Positions 26,974 to 41,057 are shown, counted from the stretch's first letter. The stretch: 64,000 bases of DNA from Citrus sinensis (GCF_022201045.2 NC_068558.1:49269501-49333500), one strand, 5' to 3'. Numbers and translations: made by a program. The notes: generated by a model from the letters alone, not told the origin.

Positions 26974-28700
26974 GATTATAATCTGGATTGGATCAAACAA
27001 ATCAGCTGCAGAGTTGTTTTAACTGAATTCGATAGACAACCAAACCTTAATACAATGTCCCAGATGAGGAAAAAAAGGATCTCTGGATAGAAAATTTGAA
27101 GGCAGTGGAGCAGTTGCAATTATAAGGCGTGTAATATTATAAACTATTATTATTGCAAATAAAATAAGACAAATTAGACCAACATCAAGCCTCTCGAGAA
27201 TCTTGTATGATCACAAAAAGCTTGTTTGCTGAAAACAAGACCCGACCAACACAATCAAAGTACCTAAAGATGCCCCCACGAGTAATTTCCACTGTTTAGT
27301 CAAGTGATATCATTAAATGCCAACCATAATTGATTTTTTTTTTATAACACGTACTCATGGAGACACAAAAGTTTCTAAAATATCGTTAAATGACGATGTA
27401 AGAAGTTACTTTTAACGGCCTTGAGTGCCGTCTAATTAAGAAGCCGTCGTCGGTGAGTAACTTGTTTGAAATACCAAAACACCCTTTTACATATCAAGCA
27501 AAAAAAGAGAGTTCCATCGTTACTGTGAGGGGCAAATTGGTGAGAGACAATGAAACCCACAACTTTACTTTTCACCAAGAAGATTTGATGCTGATTCCGA
27601 TCTACATCCAACGGTCAAGAATCACAGGAGAGACAGGAAAAGTAGGAATACGTATTGCCATTTTCACCCCCTAGCTGGTTTGACTGAGAAAGAGAGAGAC
27701 TTCCCTTTGAAGAGAAGATAGGAGGAGTCTCTATCTACAGTTGTACATATGTAGAGTGTATTTAAATTCTCCTCAATGGACCCAACTCCACTAAAAATCA
27801 AAACAAGTACGCAATGAACTGGAGAAAATTTTCAAATTTGGCGTGCTTATGTATACAGACACCAGAAAATGGGTCTCTCTCTCTCTCTCTAGTTTCTGAG
27901 TAAGCACAAAGAAACAGATTAAGAAAAATGATAGCAAACAGATTTGATCAATTGTGAAGAACCCAGATAAGAACAAAACAAAGAGAAGCCATTTGCAGAA
28001 GAAAAAGAGGAAAAGCAAGAATCAAAGAAAGCAAACGAAAAAAGCGTCAAGAACCAACCTTTAATTGAGACTCAGAAACTGAAATCTTGATCTTCTTTTT
28101 TCTCCAGAAAGCAACCCAATAAAGCTTAATCTTCAAAATTCCAGGAATTGGCAACCCAGAATGGCTTTATCTTCAAATCTATTCATCACGTTCTCTCTGA
28201 ACTGAGACCCAACAATGCTTCCATATTTAGCAATCAACTACAGCTAGAGCATTCCTGAGAACCAGACATGTACAGAAATTGTTTGTTTCTTACTGAAGAA
28301 ACAGACACTTAATGCTCGAAATCACGGAACAAAACGCAAGAAACTTCAACTAAGAAAATGAAAGAAGCTCTAGATTGAAAACCCAAAACCCATTAAAGTA
28401 TTTTTCATTTTTAACGGAACAAGACAGAACAAATAATACAACAATCACGATCCAATTCAAAAATCAAATTTTACTTCAAGTCCCTCTCTCCTTTTCTGTT
28501 CATATAGAAGCCGTGTCAGGTCTTTTGTCCCTTTAGATTCTCTCACTAAAATAAAAATTCAGAAAACGCATTAATTATTTTAATTTTATATTATAGGCAA
28601 GTAGTAGTAGTTTTAGAGCGAGAAAGAGAGCGTTATGGAGAGAGAAAGAGCTTGTGTTTGAGACAGAGATGCTTAACTGTCCAGCATCATCAAAAAATCT
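26974..28700 (-). other. 5' UTR, leader intron and promoter of the ARM gene
   Basis: An acceptor-like AACTCTGCAG (minus strand) lies near 27003, 30 bases before the ATG, and a donor-like AAG|GTTGGT lies near 28060, suggesting a ~1 kb 5'-UTR intron. A CT/GA-rich patch at about 27872-27890 lies in that intron. Transcription probably starts between 28100 and 28650. Inferred from signals only. Confidence 0.45.
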
Positions 28701-30109
28701 TACGGCTCTGATTTATGTTTGGACAGAGGATATGACCGTTGAGATTGGATGAAATTTGAATGTGCTTTTCAGAATTTTTACGTTGGGTGACGTGGCGGTG
28801 TATGCCACGAGCGATATAGGGTCAGCTTCAAAGTTTAAAAAGCGTTCATGGTTGGTTTAGACTGCACATGCGTGAAAGATAACTTCTTGAGACCTGTGTG
28901 ACTGCAGAGCGAATTTACAAACATGGACTCAAAATGGGTGTAAAATTTCAAGACTGCCACCAAAATATAGAATGGGGACAGCTAGGCCCAGGTAGGGAAT
29001 GTGAATTAATGGGCGGGGGTAGGCTTTTCCGAGCCTTTCTTAGAAAAAATGAGGGTCGGGCCCGTTGCGGGCCTGGGTTTTTAAAATTTAAAATTAATTT
29101 TTTAAGTTGTTGTAAATTTATAAATTATAATGGTTTAATAATCAATTAGTTATTATAATTTATAATGAATTAGAAGAAATAATAATTTAAAATAAATAAA
29201 GTAAATAAAAATTTAGAGATTTAATTTTTTAATATTAGATCATCTAATTCAAGTATTCTCTTAATTATTTAATGCTTAAGAGAGAGTTTAACATCATGAT
29301 TATAAAATTTTATAACATTATTAATTTACAAATTAAGTATTCAAGTAATAATTACACTTTTAGATTTTAATTTATAAATTTATATTTAAAAATTAGATGG
29401 TTGGGCTTGGCTTAAGTTTTTTTTTTTTAAGCCCTTCTCCAAGCTCTCAAAGGGTTGGGGGGCTGGGCTGGATTTTTTACTAAACCTAAGCCTCAGGGGT
29501 CAGGGCCTTGTTATTTAATATTATTATTTTTCTAATACAATCATATTTATACCCCCACATTATTTTATTAATGATTTTATCATTTATTAATAGATAACCG
29601 ATCCATCTAATCAATACTTGAATTTTATATTTCAAAAAAGAAATCAAATTTAAAATTTTGAATTACACAAGTAATAATATGTTCGAATTATCAAATCATA
29701 CAAAGTTATGATTATGTCTATCTCATCATGAATGTATAAATTGTAAACACGCAATTTTAAAGATTATGATTGTTTTGGACCCTTAATATTTCAAAATTTG
29801 ACTATTCTATAATTTCATACAGAGGGTGTCATTATCTTTAATTTATATATGTTGTTAGGACTCGTTTGATCAATTATTTGAAATGGGGATGCCTTTTTTT
29901 ATAATGTTCACATGGGACTCGACACATCATTCCAAGACCAAAATGCTTTAAGTATGTAAGAAGAGAAACATAAGAAAATACCAAAGCAAGATTTTGAATA
30001 AACAATGTGAGACGCGTAGCTTCAAGTTACAAGAAGGGCAGAAACTTCGATAAGATGTTGATGTTGTTTATGCTTTTGAAGTGAAAATGTGAAAATGGCA
30101 TGTTGCTTT

Positions 30110-30490
30110 TTAATAATCAAGGCCAATAGCTTCCTTCTTTAAAATCAATGGGTTTAATGACAGAAAACGAGAAAGGCCTTTTGAGATCACAAGCGAGATC
30201 ACCAAGGTGCGTGTTATGTGCTGCGTCCATTCTGGCCCAGCGTTGGCAGGATGGAACTGTGCTGTATGTCCGCTAATCGGTCTGTGTATCTTATGTCCTC
30301 TTGGCGCTGTAGCCAATCCATCTTTATTAGTAGGAAGGGTATTTGACACTCCAATGATTGGAGTCCAATCCTTGTTGTTTGCTGCAAAATAAAGAAAAAC
30401 CGAAAGGTTTTCAACTTTTGATACAAAAATCATAATATTACCACGTATTTGGCTATTGATTTCCATAGATACGAAAAAATACACAAGCAA
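30110..30490 (-). other. Unassigned open island
   Basis: A 126-codon minus-strand frame lies in a GC-richer patch surrounded by AT-rich DNA, with further frames open over the same bases on both strands. The minus reading contains IIGVSNTLPTNKDG and ATAPRGHKIHRPISG. I recognise no domain. It could be an old exon fragment, a transposon relic or chance; I assign no function. Confidence 0.25.
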
Positions 30491-31435
30491 AAGTCCAAAT
30501 TTTTAAGTCTAAAAAAGTAAGCTTAAATAAGATTGAGTTCTAGTCAAAGTCTAGTTCAACGGGACTATTCTGAAAGGTCCTCAAGGCTTAATGAATACAC
30601 TTGAGATTTCTTATCAAACACAGGCAATTTGACACAAAAATTGGCATGCGAATTGCCACGCAAATATTCTACATGTGTAAGATCACGCCAAGCAAATATG
30701 CAAACTAGTTAAAATACTTTCCTATGCTACAGAGAACATGCAAAACTTATTTATGGGATCCTTAAATTCATGCGATGGCCGTATATGTAAAAATTAAGGC
30801 ATTATACTTCATGCTATTGATGTCATGAAAGAGCATATCTTGTGTAATATACTTTATATCATATCACATGTCACGCGATAAATGTGCTTTTCATACAGTA
30901 CAAATGAACTCAAACAACTCATTTGAGGCTCACTGTGATAGGTGTGGTGCGGACGGTAAGAGGAGTGATCCAAACTAATTATCTAGTAAATATATTAAGG
31001 TTCGATCCATTTGGTGGCTACGTGGGATCGTGCAAGATTTAGTAGATAATATAACTAGCAAAAGGCTTAACTTTAATGTTTAACAAAACTAGGAACTCAT
31101 TTGATAAATTCTAAGATTATATATATCACTTACATGATGACTGTCATTTTGTAATAATTTATTATCTTGTTATGTCTGTGTAGAGAGAGAGAAAGAGAGA
31201 TTTCAATCAGAGATCCAGGATCATATTAAAGTTAAAAATAACGTAGAAGATAAAAAATATAAATTTCAATACACTAGAATGACAAAATACATTGAATTAT
31301 AATTTGTGTTTTTTGTCTTTTAACTTATTCCTAACGTTAATATGGTTAGGCTTATTTTTCAAAGGATAATATTGCAATTCACATTTGACTATGACTCTTC
31401 AACTCCTAATGCAAATATGGATCATAAATACATAA

Positions 31436-31622
31436 GGTGTGTTTGGGAGTGAGGTGCTATAACTTTTAAGTTACAACTGTTGTGGAATAAAAGTTACAGC
31501 TATGGAATAGAAATTGGAAAAAAAAATTTACTAACCTGTCAAAGCCCAGCTACAAGTGTTACCAAACACCTTAGTAGCTGGGTTTTGGCAGCCCAACTAT
31601 CTCACCACACTCCCAAGCAGAC
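31436..31622. mobile_element. MITE, PIF/Harbinger-like
   Basis: 187-base element with imperfect terminal inverted repeats (left GTGTGTTTGGGAGTGAGGTG, right end reverse-complemented GTCTGCTTGGGAGTGTGGTG, 17/20 identical). It is flanked by TAA on both sides (31433-31435 and 31623-31625), the three-base duplication expected for PIF/Harbinger. No coding capacity. Confidence 0.65.
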
Positions 31623-34393
31623 TAATAAACCTATAAATGCATAGACAACAAGCATTAGAAAGAGTAGAGAATTATTATATTATACGATTCAATAATCATT
31701 GATATAAAGAGTAGATAAATGATTGAATTATCATTCATATAAAAAAATTATGATTCATATAGAGATCACAACTTAATAAGCTATAGAAATAATAATTAAA
31801 GTAGTCCTTTATTTTGTAGAGTCCTTTGGATCCGACCCGATACTTTGTGAGTGTGATCACTTCTCTATATACATTTTCCTATCATATTTTTCACTAATTT
31901 TTTTTTCCTTGTGTCTTTTTGCAGGTCTTTTTTTCCTAGAGCCATGAGAAGCTACAATAGGCCTTTTTCTAGTCTATTATCGCTTCAAGAAGGACGTAGG
32001 GTTCAATTTTTTGAATCCTCCTTAAGGGGACATGTCAACAATTACAAAAACTCCCCTATAATCACTAGCATTAACATGTGTACTTTGCATTTGATAACTG
32101 ATAGCTTTAAAATAATCTTATCAATTTATTAAACATATACAACAAATAATGATTTAGTCCTCAATGATGCTCATCTTACGATGACCAATAGTGCCATATG
32201 AGTTGTTTGATCGATCCACAACTTAAGTACTATTCACAAGGAGCCACAAAATTATATTGTGTCCACATGCTCACTAGATCACATTAATATAACAATTCTA
32301 TCAATTAAAATAGATATATAATCGTATAAGCGATGCTGATAATGAGTAAGTGTCTATATATATGGCATTCATTTTATCTTCATCAACAAAGAAGTGATAT
32401 TTTCCATTGAGCAAAATGGAAGATGTATCAAGGACCTACATAAACATAATATGCCATATCAAAACTGAGACATGACCGATTCAATTTTGTGTGGTCTTAC
32501 TATCATATTAAACTTGTCATATGGGTAACTGCTTGTTTAATGCTTATATTTTAACTTAATTGTCTGTTTTGTCCTCATATTTTAAAAAAATTCTTAAAAT
32601 ATCTTGTAATTAAAAATATGTTACATTCTCACCCTTTGTTTTTATTTCGTTATTACAATAATATTTTTGCAACATATTCTTGTCATTAATTTATTTATTT
32701 ATAAAAAACTTAATTAGTAGCTTAACCAATAATTATTCAGTAACAAATTAATCAATCAATATCAGAGTGAAAAAATTAATATTTTTTATACATTTAAAAC
32801 AATCTTGCTAACAATGATTTATAAATCAATAATATCAGTCAACTTAAAACAATGTTTAGTATCCTCTACAACAATCTTACTAATAATTATTTTATAAAAA
32901 AATTAATTTACCAAACTTATCCTAAAAATAAAATAATAGTATAAAATTTGTGTAAATTTATATGTTACTTTAAGGTTAATTTGATAAATTCTTTTTTCTT
33001 TTCATTAATATCCCCAAGAATATTGTTGCAAGTGTATTATTGTCTAAGAAAAGAAAAAAATAAGGGTAAGAGTGTGATATAATTAACGACTATAATATCT
33101 GAGATTTTTTTTTTATAATACAGAAACTAAATAAATACTTAACTAAAAATTTATTAAGGACGAAATGAACATTTAAACTTGTGATATCATTCAATTGATA
33201 CATTAATTTTAGCATCAACATAAAAACTCTTTTAGCGGGACCGTGTGGCAATGTCTATATTTTATTTGAAATTAAACCAAGTCAATTATTACTACAAACA
33301 AATAAAAAAATTTGAAAGTAAGCCTCTCCTCTCTTTTCTTTGTCTCAGAGTGAGAGATGGAATTAAAGTTGCTATATCAATTTGAATTCAATTATTTTTC
33401 CCTTCTTACTGAGTTTTGTTTTCGAAGTTAGTTTTTCACATATTGAGGGCAGTTTATATTAGTCCGCGCACAAGTGCCATGCAAATTGATAACTTGCCAA
33501 TGGGATTGGGCCTAAGCACTTTTGTTGTTGGAGAATGGAGATCTAACATATTTCAAAAATTAATTAATTAATTAAATGGTTTTACCTAGTAGAAGTTTTT
33601 TATATATTAAAATCTAAAACCCTATGTTTGTTGAAAGAGAAATTTTAGAATATCTCTCATATGCATGATATATCATGATACGTGTTATTAAATTTAATAT
33701 AACCATCATTTACATGATGATTTTTTAAAATAAATACAAACATATCATATTATTATTTACTTATTGTATGACTGATATAATACCATTAATGTATTTTAAA
33801 ATTTCTCCTATTGTTGGGGAGAAAAACTTGTGTATAACAATTCTACCAACCTATTAGAGTGGTGTTGTTATAGTGGTGATATCAGTCAATACTATGCATG
33901 AAATGTATCTCATTATGAGATGCAAGACTCACTATAGTCCTTATAAAAAATTACTACTCTGCTGAATGGCAAAACACAATTAACTAATTCTAAAACCTCA
34001 CCAAGCTAAAGTAATAAAATCATTGTATACAAGTTTTTCTACTCCTTCAGAGTCACAATGAGAGTTGATTAATGCATCTTCTGCATTTTTTAATAAGAGA
34101 AATTTTAAAATACATCAAAAGTATTATATCAGCCAATAAGAGAGTTTTTTTTTTTCTTTTTAAGGAAATATTTTACACTCGAATCTCGATGGTTGCACAG
34201 TGCATGTACTTGCATTCATAGCTGCTTCAGGGTTTGCAAGATTGCAATATGTAACCTGTGAATCGCCCAACTTTGTAGGCTCCCAAGATACCAGAGCCAA
34301 AAATTTGAAATTGGGTAAAGAAAATCCATGCAGTGTTCACAAAACATCTATACATATTAGAATCAAATGTGCAAGCTGCATAAAGAATGGCCC

Positions 34394-34396
<3 letters not shown>

Positions 34397-34487
<91 letters not shown>
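34397..34487. repeat. Compound (TA)n(GA)n microsatellite
   Basis: About 15 TA units followed directly by about 30 GA units. It abuts the target-site duplication of the MITE on its right. Confidence 0.95.
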
Positions 34488-34490
<3 letters not shown>

Positions 34491-34494
34491 CCAT

Positions 34495-34922
34495 TAGAGG
34501 TGGCAAAAATACCCGCCCAGTCCGGACTCGGACCGTACCCGGGTGTTGTGGGCCGGGTACGGGTATGAAGCCGGGTCGGTCTTGGACACCACTTGATAAA
34601 CCCGAAACCCGGATTTTATTAAAAAAATATTATAAAATATATATTATTTTAAATATTTATATTTATTTGACTCATTTATTATACATATATAAAGTTTTAA
34701 ACACTTAAAGTTTATATTTTCATGTCAAATTTTATTAAAATAAATTTAAAACTTATAAAATTACCAAAAAATAAAAAAATATATACACATATAATATTAA
34801 AAAACATAAAATTTGGATACCCGAATTAAAACCCGGCCTGAACCCGAACCCAGACCGGTTGCATCCGGACAAAATCCAGTCATTGCAATACCCGGACCCG
34901 GCCCGAGATTTTGCCATCCCTA
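34495..34922. mobile_element. MITE, hAT-like, with intact 8-bp target duplication
   Basis: 428-base element. The left end TAGAGGTGGCAAAA and the right end (reverse-complemented TAGGGATGGCAAAA) form a 14-base inverted repeat with two mismatches. Perfect 8-base direct repeats GTTCCCAT flank it at 34487-34494 and 34923-34930, the hAT signature. Subterminal regions are rich in CCCGG/CCCGA motifs around an AT-rich core. No transposase is encoded, so it is non-autonomous. The perfect flanking repeats suggest a fairly recent insertion. Confidence 0.88.
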
Positions 34923-37178
34923 GTTCCCATATGATATATAGGAAACTTCAAAGTTCTAATTAGCAGCTGGTATCGAAAAAGTCTATGATTTGAAGTCCAG
35001 AAGCTTGCTTGTTAAGCCACACGTTGAGACAGACCCACTTTTAATAAAGTCCCGCAAACACTTTGTTGAGACTTCGCACATTTGCTTCCATACGAATGGT
35101 TTGCTTTTTAACTTTTTAGATCGATCGATGATAATCATATCCTTGATTATATATGTACTAATTAACAAGCAGTCAAGCACAATTAAGAACCCAAAAATTA
35201 AAAAAAAAAAAGAAAAGAAAAAGAAAGTTGCTTAACGATTACTTTGTTTTATCCTTATTGATAGCAATTGCTAGCGATGGAGTTTAATATTCTAACTTAA
35301 CTCTCAAAGCACGAAAGTGAAATTAAATATCTATGAGATCATTACGAACGTAGACGTCCGATTAGGATCATTCAAATTCAATCATTGATAATATAATTAT
35401 TTTACTCAATGGGAGAAGTACAAGCCTCCTATACGTACCCCATTAATTAACCGTGATTTGGACTAATTGCACCATGCAGTCATGCACTCTCGTGGTGACC
35501 ACTGACCACGTTTACGAAGAAAAATCCAATGTCTGTCCTTTGTGTTGTTTTGTTCTTCCTTCACTGGAAAGCGACCTCCCTTCACTGGCCGCATTCCTTT
35601 CGTATGCAATGGTAATTGATCGGAATAGATTTCTCTCCTCGTATGATCTCTATTGAATTTTTAAAGATCTCTGTCTTTTAATAGTAATGTATGAATATCT
35701 TAATCCTAATTAATTAAATAATTGTTTACTTGTTCCTTAAAAAATTAACTATTACGTTTTGTATGTACAGTTATAATTTTTAATCAAAAATAAGATTTGA
35801 GTGAGTTTTCATTGCTAATTGACTGCTTGAACTATCTTACTCTTACTTTGAATGATATCATCAAAAACATGTATATCTTATAATTTTGCAAAATGAAGAA
35901 TTTTCTATGTCAAGTTATTGTTGTGAACATTTTTTGTGATCAGAGGTAGCATTAAAACATCATGCCATATATGTACACATTATGTCAAAATTTGACAAAT
36001 GAATTGAAATTTACTAGAATAATCGAAGTAAAACCTTATCAACTAGTTGTATTATCTTTAGCACAAAGAAAAGTTAATTGAAAGCTGTTATCAAATTTTT
36101 GCAGATATAATGTGGTAAAAGCGGCGTGGTCTTGGCTTCAACTTTGATGTTGCTAACCCGAGTGCCTCTGGTTCACAGAAAGGCTGTCTAGGCATTAGCT
36201 CACCTTCATATAATTTCTTTCGTTATTTTTCTTTTGTTGGCTATTTATTTTTTTAGCTTGGAGGTTTTGATTTATATCCTCCTTCAAATATTTTATTTTT
36301 ATTTTAATCTATAGATGCGGTAGTCTCACCTAAGCCCCACCCTATGGTGGTTTACAATTTAAAAGTGAAAAAAAAAATCACGTTGTCAAGGCTCTATTGG
36401 CCCAAAACGGAATGTACCGGATTTTTAGCACGTACAACCATCAAACCAGAGACCAAAGCAAGGCTCGACAAAACAGAAAGTATCATGGTACGTCGTCCTT
36501 CCCTGAAATGGAACTTTCATGCTAGAACAACAACTAGCATGAAAGTCGATTTATTACGACATTATATATAGCTCATTAATTGAGTCATATAGCATCAAAT
36601 TAGCATATACTATTCCAATGACTACAAATCTACAATTAGAGGTTCCTTCGGGCCCCTTTTCTAGCTGATTGCTGAAGGAAAGAAACTAAGGGGCTAATGC
36701 ATAAATTTTGTAGACTTTTTGAATGATTAAGCACTATAAATGTTGCAATATCTTATTGCTGGAAGTCTCGAATCAGGATGACGTGAAGACATTCGAAAGC
36801 ATTGATTCCTGCTTTAATTTGGATGTGCATGCTTTGATCAGTGTATTAAATTTCACCGTAAACTTCGATTTTGGCCTGGACTTCCCCCCTCCAAACCACA
36901 GAGAGATAATGGATGCCTGCTATCGTTATAGTTTCTTTTTTAACAACAGTATATCATTGAACACATATGCCGTATATATGATCATATTATTTGAAATTGA
37001 AGTGTCATAATTAAGTTTCCCACTGTACACACTTTAGAGATCACCAACTTATCGATGGTCATCATCACTGCAAAGTAAATAAAAACAGAAACAACTTCAA
37101 ACCTAAAGGCTAGCAACAGCTATTATAACTTCTCATGCACCCTTGAAATTAAAGAAGCTTCATAATCATAATAGCATC

Positions 37179-38063
37179 CTATATATGATCAAATTCAGTT
37201 CTACATTTTGGGGACCCACTAAACGTTGGAGGAACAACAACAGAGGAAGAAACCTTGAACCTCTTACTCCTCGACCTCGAAGCCTCAATCTCACTAGTGC
37301 AAGCACCAATATTCTCCGGGCTATCAATCCACCCCATGGTTGGATCGACAACTTCCCCGATATCCGAATCCAGCCCGTCGGAGTCCAGCCCATGTTGCCG
37401 GAACCCACCCCACTCAGTGCTGCTACCATCAGACACAGTACTAGAGCTTTCCCAAGATGATGGGTCATGCATATGGTCAGCTGCTTGAGGTACGATGATG
37501 CTTGGTTGCACAACTTTTTCAATGTTCTTCAAATCCACAGGGGTTTGGTATTGGTAGCTCCTAAAGTGGAAGATACTAGCAAAAGTGAAATGATCACTCA
37601 CTCTACTCTTTGTGGACTTCTTGTTATTTTCCGAAGTCCTAGCCATGATGCTTTGTAGGTTCTTGCTCAACTTGGCCTTCAATGAAGAGAAGCTAAGACC
37701 GTTGCGCCCATCGGATTGAGCCACAAACCTTCCATTAACACAGGGAGAGGAATTACCCGAATCCGAATGATTTAGGGGATTATTATTATTGTTAACTGCC
37801 GATGATGCAAAGTTTGTTCGAGCATTTTCCCCACGTAGGGCACGAGCAGCTTCGTCATAGGCTCTTGCAGCTTCTTCAGGGGTATCATATGTGCCAAGCC
37901 ATAACCTCACACGTTGTGATGAGTCCTTGATTTCAGCCACCCATCTACCTGACGGCCTTTGCCGGACTCCAACGAACCTACGAGCAGCCGGTTTGGTTGT
38001 TGCTTGACCGCCTTTAGAATTGGTGGTTGTGGGGTTCTTTGATGTTTCAGATCCAGCTGCCAT
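37179..38063 (-). CDS. AP2/ERF transcription factor, RAP2-11/ERN1-like
   Basis: Intronless, 294 residues from the ATG at 38063 (a GTG two codons upstream is not a start). A single AP2 domain lies at residues ~30-90 ([45 protein letters not shown]), with the conserved WLG and the RAYD element. The C-terminus ends in a conserved basic and hydrophobic block ([18 protein letters not shown]), which recalls the RAP2-11/ERN1 subgroup. Nuclear DNA-binding regulator of GCC-box-type sites. RAP2-11 acts in low-potassium/ethylene signalling and ERN1 in legume symbiosis; which role applies here cannot be read from sequence. A TATA box lies at 38199-38207. Confidence 0.9.
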   Translation of the reverse strand: MAAGSETSKNPTTTNSKGGQATTKPAARRFVGVRQRPSGRWVAEIKDSSQRVRLWLGTYDTPEEAARAYDEAARALRGENARTNFASSAVNNNNNPLNHSDSGNSSPCVNGRFVAQSDGRNGLSFSSLKAKLSKNLQSIMARTSENNKKSTKSRVSDHFTFASIFHFRSYQYQTPVDLKNIEKVVQPSIIVPQAADHMHDPSSWESSSTVSDGSSTEWGGFRQHGLDSDGLDSDIGEVVDPTMGWIDSPENIGACTSEIEASRSRSKRFKVSSSVVVPPTFSGSPKCRTEFDHI

Positions 38064-38198
38064 GAGCACCTAAATTTAATTATATTTAAAGATTCAAGTG
38101 TATTTGGATGTGATATTATTTAGGGTTTAATTTTCCGATGAGTTTTGTGAAAAGAGGGAGAAAAATGTTTATGAGGCATAGACAGTACTAGGCTGCTG

Positions 38199-38207
38199 CT
38201 ATTTATA
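38199..38207 (-). promoter_or_regulatory. TATA box of the ERF gene
   Basis: Minus-strand TATAAATAG, about 136 bases upstream of the ATG at 38063, the expected distance for a short 5' UTR. Confidence 0.6.
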
Positions 38208-41057
38208 AGAAAATTATAAAATTTTTGGTATATTAAACTATTTTATATGCATAGAGTACATTAGATTTCAATTAATTCATATTCGAGCCGAGTAAAATTA
38301 TAAGGGCGGTAAAGTTTTTTCAACAAATATTTAACCTAGTTACATTCTTAAGGCTCAAACTAAGGATCTTAATTAAGTTAAAACAGTTCAATGCCAGCTG
38401 ATCTATACGCTTGTTGATTAGAACTAATCATGAGATCAGTACGTACCGCGATTAACTGTGTACAATACCTCCCATCATACCAACATGACTTGCTTATCCT
38501 TTTCGTGCTAAATTTTTTAATGTCCCTCTAATCGACGTTTGCACGATCAAACTAATTAAATTGCTTCCACTGACTTGGCCCCACATCCATACACTCGGCT
38601 TATAATAAAACTCCGCCATGCAATTCCCACTTCAACATAAATTCCAAACCCTATTATTTTATTAATTATAACATTCTCAAGTAGAAACCAACTCCAATAA
38701 TGAAGCTTAATCGTGAATAACTGGTAATAGAAAAATGCCACTCAAGAAGACTTGTTCCCTTTTGCAAATATTAATTTCTCAAATTAATATAATTTTTTTT
38801 TTATAAAAAAAAGTGTCAATTGGATACATGCACTAAAGTAATTACCCACTTGCTAGTTATTGCTAATTATTGCTAATTCCTTAATTAATTTTTTTTTATA
38901 AAAAAAATAAGTCCACAACAGTACGTATCTCCATCTCCAACCCGTATCTTTCTTTAATTTGAGAATTAAGAGCCGTGGCTTGATCATCAAAAACGTACGT
39001 AATCAGGCAAAATTACAGGGACAAGGCGACAGAAGAAAGGCGGTCCGGTTTTGTCAGCTTGTAAATGATGAAACGGATTTGGGACGTTGGATCCGAATTT
39101 TAAAAATCCGGCGCGAACAATTAATTTAATTAAGGGTGACGTGTAACTTACCGTTGGAATTTAGCACTTGTTGATGGAATGACTGGTGGGCCCCGTAAAC
39201 CCGTATTTTGTCTTTTAATTTGTTTTGCTCGCTACTTGTTACTTTACTCACCAAATTGCCCATTATTCTGAACATATTTATAGCTTTATTTGTGGAACAT
39301 TAATTTGTTGTAGCATAAGATGAGCGGGTAATTATGGATCAAAATTTTGTCTCCACGTTTATTCGTGGCCCTTGGATTAGGACTATAGTCACGTAATGTG
39401 GCCTTAGATTCCCATTTCTTTCATTCCCTTGTTGGTGGAAATGAGAGTTTTGTTTAGTAATGGGTGGATTTTGTGTCTACGACATGCGCGGAATGACACG
39501 TTGTACGTGCCACAAAATTTAGTTGGCCAATCACTTTGCTTTACAACCAAATAGTGACAATTGCCGCATTTTTGCATCAAAATTTTTAAGTTCGTGATCA
39601 CCCAAAGAATCCAATGCATTAATTCAATGTGTTCTATTGTATAATTCTAATACATAATTTTGTATAAACCAAATTTACGTAGAATGAAGCAACATGTTTC
39701 CCTATACGTTAGCTCGATTATTTTTGTCACGTAATCGACGTTTGCTAGCAAAATTTGATTTTCCATGTTTCGATGATTACTATAAATTGAGAGTTGAATT
39801 AATCTTCTTCTATTCACTGACTGCTCAGAGCATTTGAGAATAAAAATATATTTTTTCACAAATAATAGAATCTTATTTATCCCGTTGTTGGTTGGCTTTT
39901 CTACTCTTTCGTTATTTCCCGTTTTCCCATCGGCTAATCATAAGAAACATAAACGCATACTCCAAATTTTTTTTGGAAAGGGTTCGATAATTTCATGCCG
40001 TTGTGAAAATTTTATCCAGTAAATTATGGACATTTAGTCGTTCAGTTGGACCAAAGAAATGATTTCTTTCTTTCTTTCTTTTTTTGTTGGGGGGAAGAAA
40101 TTTTGTATACAATTTAGAGAAATTTTGAGCTGTGGATTTAGTTGAATTATTCCACCTGAAGCTAGTAGCTGGTAGTACAGGAGGGGGCATAGGCTCATTC
40201 GGTGAGAGCAATGATAAGCATTATTTGAAGCAAAATCCAAGACCTGTAATTCGAGGAGCGTATGCTTCGTCGCCGGGACTATCTTTTTTCTAATCTTATT
40301 GGGCATGAATTTTAATATATATAAATAAAAATCTTGGGTAGTTTGAACAGTGTAGTCCACAACTTATTCATAAAATTTAACAAAACTTAACATTGAAACT
40401 CGTCATATTTTGGTGGAGGTGATAGATTGATGAAGAGTAAGATATACTATAGTGGTGGTGGTAATGGGACAACTAGGATGCTCTTCTGATCTGAACTCTC
40501 TTGATTTTTTACGGATCTTACGCCACCTATATTTTAGTGCTAGTTTATGATTAGGATTTAACAACATTTACTTTTAATTTATCAACCACCAATCATATTA
40601 ATGAAATTTGCTAAAAAAAAGATCAGATTAGGAAAGGATCCTGACTCGTAATGATGATGATGTGCTTGTTGTTCATGAAGATAGACGGAGATGGTGAGAG
40701 AATAAAAATAAAAATAAAAATATTTTTAATAAAGGTAATTCTAAAAAATAATGAGATAAATTAAAAAGTGAGAGTTCTGGAGACAATTTAAGGGGTTGAA
40801 ATAACATTACTTAGTAAAAAATTGAGACTCACGATGGATTTGAAACAATTATGGATCTTTAATTTTGGGATAGATCCAACCCATATGTATTAATATATGC
40901 TCCATTGCACTAAGTTGAGCTTCAAGAACATAAATAGATAATATGGATTTTACTTTGAAGAGATCAAACTCACTAAATAGTTTTATGCAACTACATTATG
41001 TGGTTTCGACTCGAGGCCGCTTGATAGGTCATTAGGTCCATGTAGATCGAAAATTTT

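Larger units (their letters stand above)
28701..37178. other. 8.5-kb gene-poor region
   Basis: Mostly AT-rich spacer. It holds two clear MITEs (31436-31622 and 34495-34922), a compound microsatellite (34397-34487), a GC-richer open island (30110-30490), and a possible degenerate element at about 28980-29510 with GGGC/GCCC-rich ends around an AT-rich core. Short frames such as 36723-37010 show no family resemblance. The last 150 bases are the 3' UTR of the ERF gene. Confidence 0.55.

Noticed and set aside
26974-27000. Nine-codon N-terminal extension of the ARM protein
   Set aside because: It would start at TTG; the ATG at 26973 is the conventional start.
31008-31020. GGTTCGATCC, like a tRNA T-loop
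   Set aside because: No A-box or cloverleaf can be built around it.
34367-34708. 113-codon frame rich in Arg-Glu pairs
   Set aside because: Translation of the (GA)n tract running into the hAT-type MITE; not a protein.
34960-34975. TGGTATCGAAAA, resembling an LTR primer-binding site
   Set aside because: No flanking LTR, polypurine tract or retroelement protein is present; a chance match.
36723-37010. 95-codon plus-strand frame beyond the ERF 3' end
   Set aside because: No family resemblance and ordinary AT-rich composition; probably chance.
37143-37658. Several plus-strand frames of 60-105 codons
   Set aside because: Shadows of the ERF gene on the opposite strand.
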